From assembly GCA_022592445.1 (NCBI GenBank), contig JABYQR010000003.1, positions 248,001 through 312,000 on the forward strand: a stretch of DNA of 64,000 nt, given 5' to 3'. Below are positions 1 to 12,900 of this stretch, one piece after another. How positions within the stretch are numbered: the first letter of the stretch is position 1; each line of letters opens with the position of its first letter. The DNA comes from Cytidiella melzeri. Lineage: Eukaryota; Basidiomycota; Agaricomycetes; Polyporales; Irpicaceae. The position numbers were made by a program, and so were the translations under genes. The notes below the pieces were generated by a model. That model was not told where the DNA came from. It searched no databases and was given only the letters and a program-made list of their open reading frames with translations.

Positions 1-1102
1 ATCATGGTTTCCCGAGGTGCGGCTGCATGCATCCAAGTCATTCTCACATTCCTTTCCGCATTGTATATAGTAATACATATGTCGTCTGCTGAAATTTAAT
101 TGCTTGCTATCTTCGCACAATGTTTCAAACGACGGCATCGACTGAGAAACATTATACCTGGGTGAACAACACATGCGGACATCATCAGAACGACAGATGA
201 CCCTCGCACATGCTTTTCATCTGCTCACTATGGCATTTTCGGATGTCGTGAAACTTCTGGGAAACATACTCGAGCGCAGACAACTACCATCTAATTGGAA
301 CTCTTGCTACACAGATGTCATCACAGGCACATTCAGGTGAGAACCGCTTCTGTCAAACATATGGGCAGTGGTACCAGCAAAAATCTATCTCCCCGATCGA
401 CTGTCCACCACTCGTCCGACGCGTGAGAACCTCGGCGTTCCGCCCTGTCCAAATGATAATGCGTTTAGACGGCTGACACCTGCAGACAAGCTGGCGGTGT
501 ACAACGGACGTTTCCATGCTCTCGTCGTAGATGTCATCAGAAACCGAGGGCACAGCGTTCCCCATATGTGCCGAATGTCGTAAGACGGGAAGCTCACGGA
601 GCCCAACTCACACACGACCATTACTTCCGAATACACCCAGCAATCTTCTACATTTCCCTTCCTGCTCCAAGCCCGTGAGACTCGCGCAATTCGAGAATGC
701 AGAGGAGTAGCTCTTCCCCCGCGTGGCAAACACGCGAGGCTCGTCACTTGACTTTCCTCCATTTTCCCTGGGATCTCGAGGCGGCATTCTTGAGGCCGAG
801 GGGTTGAGGAGGGTATAACTGCTGAACACATCAGTGCCTTGCAGGTGCGTGCACCACCACTGATCGGACAGCTTGTGGATAACTGGTGTCTCATTCCCCC
901 TAGCTGGCCCATATCGTGTCAAGATAAGGCACACCACAGTAAGGTTCGGTTTCATGTTGCTGCAAACGGTTAGCAGACAGTTGACAGGCATCGGTTGCGG
1001 TGAATTGATTGCACAGTTCCAGCTCCTGCGACCACTCGGTGAATTACAGTGACGAATAGCGTTCGCCTTGCATCACAACAATATAAGCCGACGGTCCTTG
1101 CA
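1..1102. other. Upstream region without a supported gene
   Basis: I see no supported gene here. Open frames on both strands overlap one another, lack splice-compatible continuation and resemble no family I recognise. The last few hundred bases are the likely promoter and 5' leader of the F-box gene that follows. Confidence 0.5.
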
Positions 1103-1141
1103 ATGTATATGTACACCGTACCAAGTCGGCGTGTCTGGTTT

Positions 1142-2511
1142 ATGGACCTCCCACCAGAACTAGCGGACAACATCCTCTCTTGTGTCTCTGGCACACCCGA
1201 CGCGAAGCCGACGTTGAGTACATGCGCACTTGTCTGTCATACATGGCGCGAACTGGCGTATCCCTATCTGTTCAGGACCATGCACCTCAACTTCTCGCTT
1301 GCGAAACCTTCCATCATCGAGCCTTCGGGCATAGCGATCAAGACCGTAGAGGAGATCATCGAATTCTTCACCTCTTCCCGACTCGTCAGTTCATGCATCA
1401 GGACGCTCCGGCTACGACAAGTGCTAGAGCTTCAAGCTGTCCCGGCTACAGCCCTATATCGGATACTCGAGCCCTTTCATGGTCTGCGACATTTGACATT
1501 ATCGAACGTCCTCTTGGTACCGACGTCTCACCCGCCGTTGGTTCCATCTCTCCAGCGATCAGTTGACTTCCTGGAAATATACATGGGTGACTTGCGCGCC
1601 TGGGGCGACTACCGCATCACATCGAAGGAGATATACAACACCACGAGTCTTTTTTCGGGGATCGACCATCTGTGTCTATCAGTGCTCCCAACAGGATTTC
1701 GCGAAGAGTCCGAAAAGTCGGATATTGCGACTGGCAGCGTCTCCCTCCCTGCGGGGCGGGAGCTGACGATCATAAACCCGTCGTCACTTGTTCACCTCTT
1801 CCGCGCGCTGCAATGCATGCCGACGACGAACTTACGCGCTGTAAATTTTGGAAATATGGCTTCGCTCGACTTCGAGCTTGTCAGTCGGTTCCTCGCGACG
1901 GTGGGTTCAACGTTGGAGTCGCTGAAAGTGGGCGAGCTCTCGCGGTCAACGACCGGGCACTCCACCGGTGAGTCCTTTGCGCATTTACTCACGGGTTTCC
2001 ATCTAACTGATGTCCGATATATCGGTATACAGGAGAACTCCTCAGTGCCATTCATACTCTGAATTTACACAGCACTTGTCCCGTCCTTGACACCTTCACC
2101 TTCAGCGTCCCGTTTGGCCTTGCTGACAACCTCCGTGAGTCTGCGCACGCACCTGTGACGAGCTCGCACTGGCATCTCGGCGAGCTCTCGTTTGAGGTCA
2201 TCAAGGAACTTTTGACGTCCGTTGTGCCCCCGTGGGTTCGCTCTGTCGGACTCGTCCTGCGGAAGAATGTGGTTTACAATCGGCATGCGGTGCGTCTGGG
2301 GTATTTAAACGGGGAGATGGATTGGAAGGTGCTGGATGAGGTTTTGGTGGCCAGGGCGGGGAGTCGGAAAGACGCAAGTGTGAGAGTGGAGGTGGATCAC
2401 GGTGGACTCAACATGTTGGACCCTTCAGTGAAGCTGAGGGCTGTCATGGAACGGGCGGCACTAGAGGAACACCTACCAAGGCTTATGTGCGAGGAGATGT
2501 TGCGGCTTTGA
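1142..2511 (+). CDS. F-box protein with leucine-rich-like C-terminal region
   Basis: Exons 1142-1967 and 2033-2511, with one 65-nt intron (GTGAGT donor, phase 1), giving about 434 residues. The N-terminus is a classic F-box (MDLPPELADNIL, then CALVCHTWRELAYPYLF). Such proteins join SCF ubiquitin ligases through Skp1 and recruit substrates with the C-terminal half. Here that half has irregular leucine-rich spacing typical of the large basidiomycete F-box families. The start is placed at 1142 because the F-box begins at once; an in-frame ATG at 1103 would add 13 residues. The gene at 6194 is a paralogue with an intron at the matching place. The substrate cannot be predicted. Confidence 0.85.
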
Positions 2512-3522
2512 TCGGGGCCACGCACTGGCCATGCGTGGTGGTATGTACATCGGGAATTGGTGAGATCCCGATTGGGATTTGTCGATTGTTTTGCTTTGCT
2601 TGTGAACTGCCGGTACTTACTGTATTGCATCAATGATAGCTGCCCCTGTACCTTTGTTTTTGAGTTTAGAACCATATCCCACCAATGTCAGGGTCTCATT
2701 CACAAACGCTCCAGTCGCGATGCTAGCGCAGAAATCCCATTGGTCGAGGCGGGAGACTCGGGTTCAAGAAGATTGTTGAACGCGGGGCAGACAACTATGA
2801 GGTCCGTTTGCTTGGTCCTGCAGTTGACATTTCCTGTCCAGTGGCGGTGACTGTGCCTTAGACTGACTGGTCACTGAATGCGATTCGATGATGGTGCGTC
2901 CTTTTGCCTGTGTATGTGCCACAGCTTGCTCACATGTACAACAGCAGCGCAACCATAGGATTAGTTAGGTTCTTGAAACCGGTTCAACTTGACTGCATGG
3001 CATTGTCCACACGGAAATTGATTGTCACAATGAGTGGAAGAATCTGAGACGAACCCAGCACGCAGGGCGGCTTCTCTAAACCGTGTTTTGCGACACGATC
3101 ATCCTCGTGTTCAAAGTTGCGTTTTTACTTGAAATAACTTTTGACTACAAGCTGCAGCCTAGGATTATTTGCCTCACTGTCAACCTTTTCAAGAGCCCTT
3201 GGCAGAAGAACTCTGTTCAGAAGCAGTCAGACGCACGCAATCCAGGTTACAGATGCATATGAAGACATGCTCGACGCGTACGTCTACATAGTACGACTGA
3301 CAAGGGTTCAATGTATCTATCGATGTATAGGGTCCAATATCAATAAGCGCGGTCGTGGATTCCAGCTGTCATCAGAGCTCAAGTTCTCAAAAACCTCCGA
3401 CCTGCTACTACTTGCGCGAGTTAAAGCGAGAGCATGGACGGCACTGAAGGCGGACCTCGTCTGTCCATGTCCTTGACCGAATGTCTCGTACGTGGTTCAC
3501 TCTCTGCCGTTCACTAGGTTAT
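2512..3522. other. Intergenic, no gene seen
   Basis: This is the 3' flank of the F-box gene and spacer before the DUF6535 relic. Only short, unconnected open frames are present. Confidence 0.5.
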
Positions 3523-4115
3523 AAGAGGCTTATGCTCTCAAAGGTCACAACAAGTCTGTATTCGAGCCGACCGACGCGTCCAGCAGCTGGAAGAAACTTT
3601 CCGGCGCTGTGTGCAGAGACGATATAGAGCTGGTCAGAAGATACGCAGAAGACATGGAGGGTATCCTGATATTTGTACGCGTTCACCATGACCATTGCCC
3701 CCTCCATTGGAATTCCTGACAGTTCACATTAATCCACCGTGCGCAGGCCAGCTTCTTCTCCGCAGTCCTGATCGCGTTTCTCGTGCAATCATGCCATTTG
3801 TCACAACGAGACGCCTTGGACACCACCACGATGATGATTTTCCTCCTCCTCCAAGAGATGGTGGAGAATACCACCGTTGGCCCATTATTGGCGTTTATCA
3901 ATTCTACCGGCGTTCCTACCTCTCAGCACTGGCAAAGCGTCGCCGGAGCTTCTTCTTGCAATCCGTTCGTAGACTTGAACACGAACACAAACCGCAGTGC
4001 CGCCGTCGACATCCTGTGGTTAGCGAGCCTCGTTCTCGCCCTTGTGGGCGCGTCATGTGGGGTTACCCCATTTTCCACGACGGAGAACGCGGATGGTGGG
4101 AGGCGTAGGACATGA
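3523..4115 (+). pseudogene. DUF6535 membrane-protein relic
   Basis: Reading 3523-3674, a 72-nt intron (3675-3746, GTACGC donor and CGCAG acceptor), then 3747 onward gives one continuous frame. It holds the hallmarks of the basidiomycete DUF6535 family: a Trp-Lys-Lys start, DMEGILIF then ASFFSAVLIAFLVQS (first membrane span), and after a Thr/Asn-rich loop AVDILWLASLVLALVGA (second span). No ATG follows the in-frame stop at 3520-3522. The usual continuation into a KQW-type cytoplasmic segment is lost after about 4060. I read it as a truncated, inactive copy. The function of the family is unknown. Confidence 0.6.
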
Positions 4116-6193
4116 TCTTGTTACTCCTGCATCTAGAAGTCCGGCACTGGCCGAACCTGAGAGTACGTACAGACTCGCTCGAGTCCTGACGAAGGGGGTG
4201 AAGGGCTTTGTAGGTTACAAGATATCATGTTACGGACAGTTCTCAACTATCACGAGGAGTATTTATAGAAGAATGACGCAGGCATCGTGGGTAACGAGTT
4301 TTGGTTTTTTCTTTAAGAGTACCAAGTTTGAAGGATTGTGACTTGTACGACTGCATAACTGAGCTCTTGCAACTTGTAGGCTTCAAATGGGCGTTTTAAC
4401 CTGATGAGAGAGGGGAGAATATCACAATACTTACTATACCCGCCTATACATTGCAGCCATGACTAGCGCGCGGGAGTGGTCTGGGGTCCCGGCAAAGCAC
4501 TGTGTCTTGTCGAATACGTTCCGAAGGTAAACATTGCTTTTAACGACTTGCTTGCGGGTAAACAACGACAAGGGGTGGCATGCACATAGCATTGAGCTTC
4601 AAGCTATATTTTGAGCAGAAAAATTAGGTAACTGGCGATGATGTCGCTGCAGTTTGAAGAGTCAAGAGCTATTTGGATCACCGCGATGTCCTGAAGCACC
4701 ACTAGCCCCCAAGTTTGCATCTCACTCAAAAGATGTGAACATGTACCAACAACTCTTGACATTGTCAATGAAATACCCTACATGACCACATACATCATAT
4801 CTCTCACATGCGGTTCTTGGAATAGCCAGGGATGGCGTACACCAAAGACAGCTACACGCAATACCAGAAAGCCCAAGCAGGCGACGGTAGGTGCTGCAGC
4901 CCCGGAACCATCAACCAACAAGGAAAAAGACAGCGACCGCACACGAACATCCCGGGACAGCTAAATGCAACAGACGTGCACCCTGATAGCCCAATCGCGG
5001 ACGACGGATCCATGAGAGGAGCAGGTGTGAATCGGAGAGTTGTGCATGGTGAAATGAGGTCAGGTAGACGACTTCGATACGGGTTTCGATGATCTGGGTT
5101 ACTTGATTTGCTAGTCGCTCAACGGACAAACCGTCGGCGTCTGCGAAACAGCCAGAAGAATGGATGGTCAGTACATAGTTCAGTCTGCGCAAAAAACCAT
5201 CGTACTCACCAGAACACAGTTAAGTGTCCTGCTCACAATACAGCTGTGGCCTCGGGTTGGAGTATCAACGTCGCGCATATAGCGCAACGGATTTACTACC
5301 TCCTTTACCTGGAAATCACCATTAGGGATCCTTAGCAGAACTCACTACCCAAATTTCAGGAGAAGACGTACCATCGCTGGGACAAGCGCACTCGCCCACT
5401 ATGGGGCTCAGACGCGATTGCGTAGTGAAAGTCAGAAAGACGTCTCAATCGGATTCGACGCGTGTGAAGGAGTGAGTTTAGGGCAGGCAATTAGGTGACC
5501 GATATACTCGGCGTTTGTGAATCCTAATTTGTGGCACAGCGAAGGCCCCGGCGCAGGATCCCAATCACACTCTATCATCGCTGTCTACTCATCGTCACTG
5601 GGATAGCTGTAATGTCGCCAGACATACTGCACCTGGAATTGGAGAGTGATGCACTCAGTAGGCAGTAGCTGTCATAGTCACAATGATAGTGCTGCATAAA
5701 GTACGGTAAATGCGGCAAGTGCCTCTGGCAGTGTACTGTACTTGACCGCTCTGTCTCCGGGAGACTATTATCAAGGGATGGTGAGGCTTGAATTCCATCA
5801 CCACCATATACACAGAAAGTCACCTAACCATCCCTTTCACTCACCCAGGATTCGACGGCGAGGAAGAATAGCCACTCTTACCCCTTCAAGTCCTGCCTAG
5901 CAATACTGCAGTAGTGATTGCGCCCAGTGGATTCTGTCAAAGCTTCGAACAGGATGGCATTGAAAACGGAGGTTGCGCCCTCCTCAATATGTACTTTGTG
6001 ACACTCCGATCCTGCCTTGCACTCTGACACGGCTGCGTACTCTGGTCTCCCGAAACGGGTGCGTACACTACGCACTCGCACTGGCTTATATGCATAGCAA
6101 ACGCAAGCTGACCTGCCCCGGTCTTTGCATCAACCTCAGACAGACTCTACAGCTTACTCGTTTCTGTCCGAGACGTGACAGTATTGCTTACCC
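4116..6193. other. 2-kb stretch without a supported gene
   Basis: Short open frames occur on both strands, for example 4911-5192 (-) and 4832-5092 (+). None has a recognisable domain or splice-supported extension. The last few hundred bases probably contain the promoter of the next F-box gene. Confidence 0.4.
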
Positions 6194-7500
6194 ATGGCCT
6201 GGACACTTCCTTGCGAGCTGGACGACATCATCCTTGACAACTTGCACGACGACCGCCTCACGTTGTCCCGCTGTGCCCTCGTCCGTCGGTCGTGGCTTGC
6301 CACGGCTCGCTACCACTTCTGGAACCACCTCCGTGTAAACTGCACTACGGATGAATTGACGAAGCTACACACCCTCCTCACAGCCACATCCCCCGACGTT
6401 GGGTTCTACATCCGGTCAGTCATCGTGATGCAGAAGAAAGGGGAGTCGTGCCAGTGGTATGACCTCGACCTCCTGCATTACACACTCTCCGTCCTCGCAC
6501 TCCTTCCGAACCTTACCAACCTCACTCTGGACGGACTGTGGTTCGGCGCTCGGAACCGGAGCGTCGGAAAGCCAACATCTGCTGTCATACATCCTTCCGT
6601 TCGGAGACTCAGCATCAGCACATGCTCGTTTGACAACTTTGAGGATGTTCAACAGCTGTGTCTGTCGTTTCCTGCGCTGTCGCGATTACAGTTTGACGGT
6701 GTGTGGTGGGGACGCTGGGCGGGTGAGTCTACTCAGCTGCAGCACGAGGATAATTCCAGTGTGGCTGTACCGAAGCTGGCGTTACATGAGTTGGATCTTG
6801 GGAGTTGTTTTTCGAGAGACAGAGTCGTCGAGTGGCTTTTGGACGCTACGCCGGTGAACACGGTTGAGACTCTGAAGCTGCCGTTGATTGGCGCGTACGA
6901 TACGCGTTTAAGGGAGCTGCTGACTTCTGTTGGCTCGTCACTGAGGCACCTGGAGATCGGGTCGCCGAGTACGCACGGACAAGGGAGAAGTACGCTTCGT
7001 TTGGGTTTTATCTTCTGTATTTCTCTGACTGACAGGCCGCGCTTGTTTTATCAGATACTTCCACGCCCGAGAGATCTTTGGAGTCCTACCTCGACCTTTC
7101 CACGAACACCTCTCTCCGCACTGTCACACTCGGTGTACCAACCTACCGTGACCCCGGGTTCATCACCAATTGGCTCAACTCCATTCTCTCCCAGCTCTCC
7201 TCTCCCTACCTCGAGGAAGTGCGGTTCGCCGTGTACCCGATCCTCCGCGGCGACGCTGCCGACGCGGAGGGCATGCTCGCATCGTTTGGATGGCAGGAAC
7301 TCGCAAAGGCGATCGAGAAGAAGTCTCAGTTCTCTAGAATAACGAAAATGGTGTTCACAGTCGGACGGTCGACGGATTATATGCAGATCCCGGGCGCGTT
7401 TGTGGACTTGGCCCCGTTGTTGGAGAAGGTGATGCCGACGGTGTTAAATGTGGATGAATTGAGAAGTAAAGGAGTGCAGATTGCGTATGAGAGCATCTAG
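6194..7500 (+). CDS. F-box protein, paralogue of the gene at 1142
   Basis: Exons 6194-6989 and 7055-7500, with one 65-nt phase-1 intron (GTACGC donor, ATCAG acceptor), giving about 413 residues. The N-terminus MAWTLPCELDDIILDNL with CALVRRSWLATARYHFW is an F-box, followed by leucine-rich-like segments (LPNLTNLTLDGLWF and others). The intron interrupts the region just after VGSSLRHLEIG, as it follows VGSTLESLKVG in the upstream gene, and is the same length and phase. This supports a local duplication. The likely role is substrate recognition in an SCF ubiquitin ligase; the target is unknown. Confidence 0.87.
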
Positions 7501-7792
7501 AAGGGGGATGTCGTGTCGGTTGTAAATGTCGAATGTACAGAATAGGACGCTACGCGTAATGTAGCGGATAATTAGCTTAGCACGTCCTCAATATTGTTTG
7601 ATTAGCTGCATACCATGTATTGTTTCTTTGAAAGAACACAATACTAGTGTGGTATTGTGCTTGTGAGATGCTGAAAACAAGTGCCGGCTTGTGCCGGCCG
7701 AACATGCTCAAACTCAGTGAAATGTTAGGCGCCTCGTACCAGCGTCCATCCCGCCACCCACGACGACTGAGAAACCCTCTTCGACGTGTAAA

Positions 7793-9728
7793 ATGTCCAC
7801 CACGACTGCTATCGCGTCTGACGGACTGCGGCAACGCGCCGTCAATGGCAATGGAAAAATAAACACTCCCACAGAGGAAGGCAAGAAGGTGGACAAGCTG
7901 CTAGACTCACATACCGAGTACGTATCCTGCCAGCATTTGTTCTCATCGAGATTTGTCAACTGAAAGCTAACGCAAAGCTTAGATACGAATTCGGTGGACC
8001 GTGGGGCGTGCTGGCTATTATGACTGGGTTTCCGGTACTTATGTACTACCTCTGGATATGTCTGGTGTTCTACGACGGCCAGCTCGTTTTCCCGAGTGCT
8101 GTAGATGACATTCAGCCATTCTTTGGTCGTATGTGGGAGCATATTCGCGTCGTGAGTTTTGTATCTGCCATGTCTCAAGATGAACACTGAAATGCTCGTC
8201 AAGGACGCGAGCCCAAACGCGTACGCGTGGAAAGTGTACGGCGGTCTTATGGCTTACCAACTTATCCTCGCTGGCATCGTCCCCGGTTACATGCAAGAAG
8301 GTCTCCCCGTTCCCTCTCTCGGCTACAAGACCCTGATGTACAAATGCAACGCCATTGGCTGCATCTACATCACCTGGATAACTGCTGCTGTCCTGCACAT
8401 CACTGGTGTTTTCCGTCTTGGTGAAATCATCGACAACTTTGGGCACCTCATGACCGTCGCCATGATCGTCGGCTTCGCCGTCTCGTTCGGCATGTACTTC
8501 CTGACTGTGGCCACTGGAAACCAAATCAGGATGTCGGGCAACTTTATTTACGACGTATTCATGGGTGCAGTCTTGAACCCCCGCATTGGCCCGATTGATC
8601 TCAAAATGTGGCTGGAGGTCCGGATTCCGTGGGTTTTGGTGTTCTTTATGTCGGTTTCGGGAGCGTGCAAGCAATATGAGACGTATGGATATGTCACACC
8701 GGTGAGCATGTTATCGAATTGTTGCTCGCCCCTTGTCTGAGATGTTGATAGAACATGGCATTCATGTGCCTTGCTACCTGGTTATATCTCAACGCATGGT
8801 GAGCTTCAATGATTGACGTGCAGAAGAGCTGTCTTCATATTTCTGGCAGCATCAAAGGAGAGGAGTGTATTCCTCAAACGTGGGATATGTTTCACGAAAA
8901 GTGTGTCATTTCAACTAGGCATTGTGGTGAACTCCGAGCTTAATGAGTATGTAGGTGGGGCTTTTTGGTAATCTTCTGGAACTTCGCCGGCGTGCCTTTC
9001 GTAAGTTTTCTTTTCCCAAATCAACGAAATAACCTTACAGACTCAAACAGTCGTACATCTACTCCGTGGTTTATATGGCCACCCACGATCCTGAGAACTA
9101 CCGCTTCTCCACGCCCACATATATCGCCTTGTATGGCACTCTGCTCACCGCATACTACATTTGGGATACCTCCATGTCCCAAAAGAGTCGCTTCAAGATG
9201 CAGACTCAGGGTATCACGACTTACCGCAACACGTTCCCTCAGTTGCCCTACAACATGGTTGAGAACCCCAAGTTCATCCAGACTCAACACGGGTACGCGG
9301 CTTTTGGATAAAATATGGCACGGAACAGTATGACTGATAACGTTATGGATAGGAATCGTCTACTCGTCGACGGCTGGTGGGCGTACTCACGCAAGCCTGT
9401 AAGTGCCCTCGACAGAAAAATGACTTGGACGCTCAACGTGCTTCATGTTTTCGTAGAACTATGTCGCAGATTGGACCATGAGTCTCACGTGGGGACTTTG
9501 CCAGGGTTTTTGCTCGCCCATTCCGTACTTTTATTCCGTATTCTTTATCGCTGTTCTCGTCCACCGTGTTGGACGTGACTTTGAGCGGTATGTTTCCCTC
9601 GTGTCTTCCCAAACGCTGCGGCTCATTGTTGCCTTTTCTTTTCTTGCAGATGTGCGATAAAGTACGGGAAGGACTGGGAACGCTATTGCTCTATCGTCAA
9701 GTACAAGTTCATCCCTGGCGTATATTGA
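7793..9728 (+). CDS. ERG4: Delta(24(24(1)))-sterol reductase (C-24(28) reductase), last step of ergosterol synthesis
   Basis: Ten exons: 7793-7917, 7983-8151, 8204-8701, 8752-8798, 8850-8900, 8955-9000, 9051-9292, 9353-9398, 9457-9587, 9650-9728. The frame is continuous and gives 477 residues, close to yeast Erg4 (473). The enzyme reduces the C-24(28) double bond of the ergosta-tetraenol precursor with NADPH at the ER membrane. Visible features: the EFGGPWG entry motif, at least eight hydrophobic spans, the NRLLVDGWW segment and the ERG4/ERG24-family tail (CAIKYGKDWERYC then KFIPGVY). It is convergent with the channel gene, 200 bp stop to stop. The related family members ERG24 and DHCR7 are less likely because of the N- and C-terminal motifs. 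Confidence 0.93.
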
Positions 9729-9930
9729 TAACGATGGTATACCAGTAGTCGTGTATATTCTGACACCTTAAATCTGGTCACACAGTGATGTCTAATACTT
9801 CAATCCATGCTCAGTCGGATATATATCGTGTGCTGCATAAAAGTGAACATGAGAGCTCCTCTAAAAAATCAACACAAGGACTAGAAACTTGACAAATGGA
9901 CAAAACGCCGGCGATGTCTTACGCAACTCG

Positions 9931-12900
9931 TCACGACCTCTGCTCTAGGTTCTCAGTCAACTGAATCAACAACTGCTCAATCCTCTTCTGCCTGCTCTCC
10001 ATTCTCTCCAACCTGGACTCCAACACACCGTCCGGCCCTTCTTCCTCGATCTGACTTGCGGTCTCTATAGGATCGTGCGCGTCCGGACTCTCCGACAGCG
10101 GTTCCGACGCGATCGTGCCAAGTCCACCAGCGCTTCGCCCTCCTCCTCCTCCTCCGCCTCCTCCACCAGGTACAGCAGGGAACCGTCGCATGGCCATGCC
10201 GGTAGAAGACGACTGGCCTGTTTGAGATTGAGAAGGTGAGACGAACGCGTCTCCTGTCGCCGTCGACATCGCCCGACGATGTTGTGACTGAGCCTGGGGG
10301 TGGACTATTGATGATAAGCGTCTTCGCGTCGCTGGGCCATAGCTGATCACAGAAGCAGGAACAGCACCGTTCGCATTCGGGTCGTTCCCGTCAGGAGAGT
10401 GCTGCTGATGCTCGTTGTTGGTGGTGGTATCGTACAGGTGGAGCTCGTTGTTGATTTTCAGGGGTTGGAACACCTGCGCCAGCGGGCTCGGTGCGATTTG
10501 CACGCTGTCCTGGACGCGATTGATCATAGAGGCGAGGCGAGTGCGTGGGAGGGGAACGTGGCTTGGGGAGGGAGAGGAACGTTCGGATTTGTGTGGAGAC
10601 GCTGAGGGTGTGTGGCGGGGAGGAGAAGAGGGTTGTCCTTGACTGTGGGTGCTTGAGATTGAGACGCGTGGACGAGAGGCTTGGGACATGCGTCGAGCGC
10701 GGATGTCGACTGGTGGGATGGGGCCGGCGTCGGTCATGTCAAGAGCACTTTCGTCGGCGTCGCCTGCTTCGGTATCTTCGATCTCGAATATCTGAAGTAT
10801 TTTTCAGTGCCTTGTATACACTCTGGTTCGAGCGTTTGAGTGACTTACAGCATCGATATCAGCGTCTGCGCCAGCTAAGCCTTCAAATAATGCTATACAG
10901 ACGTTTAGCAAAGAGAAGACCCGTGACCGAAAGTTAGAATCTGTATGAATTACTCACAAAGCCGCTTCAGACCGCGTGGTAGTGTATCGATCACCTTCTC
11001 AGCTGCGGCAGACACCGTTTCGTAGAACGTCAGGGCGCCGCTACGCTTTGCCTGTCGCTCATACAAGGCAATAAGTAGCAAAAGCGGGAAACTTGTCACT
11101 CTAGAAACATGACACATTAGCTTGAGCAGAACTCAAAGAGTCATATAGAACACCCCAAACCTGATCATAAACACGTTGACCTTGGTGATGATAGTATAAA
11201 CTGTGAGAAACAAAGCTAAGGCGAGTATTGTATTGACACTCACCTTATGGAACCATCTTGGGTTTAAGATGTAACTTGCCGGTAACATTATGCAAAGCGC
11301 GACAAGGTTGATTGGAGGCTGGTAGGAGAACAGAGAGTCGGCTTTGACTCTACAGGTATGCACGATTCAGCAACGAAGGCACTGTAGTCGGTGTCTATTG
11401 ACTGACCCTTCAATCGTAGACACGGCTCTTCGGAACATCGCCTAGGAACTCGGTCAATAAGCATCTCACCACGAGGATAAATGTCGTGCAAACCTCAGCT
11501 GCTGCATCGTCGTTGATAGTTGTGAAAGTATGTGAGAGTATCTACAGTTCGATGCATTGTTACTTGTGCTCAAGTCGCCACTCAATCGAATGCAACTTAC
11601 AGACACCAGAACTGTCACAAGTCACCTCAGTGTCCATCCTCCGCACACAACACGGAAAGAGTCTCACTCACCAGTCAGCAACAGCGTGTTACTTAAGCAG
11701 GCGTATGTGACCATCATGAACGGACCGAACACGGGGTGAAAGTTCACTTCGATGAAAGAACAAGCAAACGTTTGGATTGTCAGATCGGTCTGGCATCATT
11801 GGTAATCCAACGTACTCGACTTGTCAAACCCAGTAGCGTCCAACCCAAAGAACAGGTCGAGCATCCACCATGCAATTTGTCTGGGGTCCGACATGCGTGG
11901 AGGAAAATGTAAGGGAAAGAACCCAAATGATGAATGTCCTGACGCACCCTGCTGAGTATCTACACGTGTGTGTCAGTCAGTCAGTTGCAATATTCTGAGA
12001 CACCCCAAATTCATAGACTCACCCTGCTTCATTCCGGCTCAGTCTGCCATGCACAAATGAAATTCAGTCATGTGAGTGACATTACCACGTCCTGGAGATG
12101 GACAGCCCAACTCACGTCCAAAGTGCGTACAAGAACCCGCCAAAGCAGAACGCGGCGATGAGAATTAGAGCAAAGAACTGCATTATCATCGCACGCAGCG
12201 CGAGAACCATGAGGTTGTTCTTGAGCGTCACGAACGCTAACCTGTTCCACAAAGAGTAATTATTTGTTATTGCTGGGACGTAGAGTGCAAAGGTCCACAC
12301 CGAGGAAACATAAGCACTGCTATGAGCGCGAGGAAGTCCATCCCGGTCTCCCGCGCCCAATGTTCTGAGAAACAGCTGTGAGCGGCAAGCTGCTGTGTCC
12401 ATTGAATGAAGGGTGCGTACGATAGTGGTAGACGCCGTACAGACGAAGTATTGCGTACGTGCAGAAGAGAGTGACTAGCGCAAGTTAAGTTAGATTATAG
12501 GGAAGAGCTGTAGTGAAGCTCACCGAACGCTAGGTCAAATCCGTTCTTGAGAATCCCAACCATAAGTACTGTATCGCGGGTGCGCGAGCATTGTGCGGAG
12601 ACTTACCCATGTACCCTTGAAGTATACTAGATGTCCATCCTGTGTTCATCTGGGTCCTCGAATGTGTATACCACCAATTTCATACCTTTTATTCCGTGCT
12701 CCTGCATCGCAGCAACCTTCTCCAACGTAAAACCGAGTGCATAGATCATGAAAACCCCTTCGGCAATGTTTATATCGTCGATCTGGTTGAACTCCAGCGC
12801 AATAATGAACAGGATAAAGAGAGCGACGAAGCTACGTGTATGATGCTTAATGATCGGCTGAATGACAAGAAGAACGAGCTTACTTGAGGTATTCTAGAAC

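Noticed and set aside
385..912. 175-residue open frame on the minus strand near the window start
   Set aside because: No domain, composition not protein-like, overlapped by other frames of similar length.
4832..5340. Possible small spliced gene starting MAYTKDSYTQYQ
   Set aside because: Several splice combinations are possible and none gives a family match or a clear end; evidence too thin.
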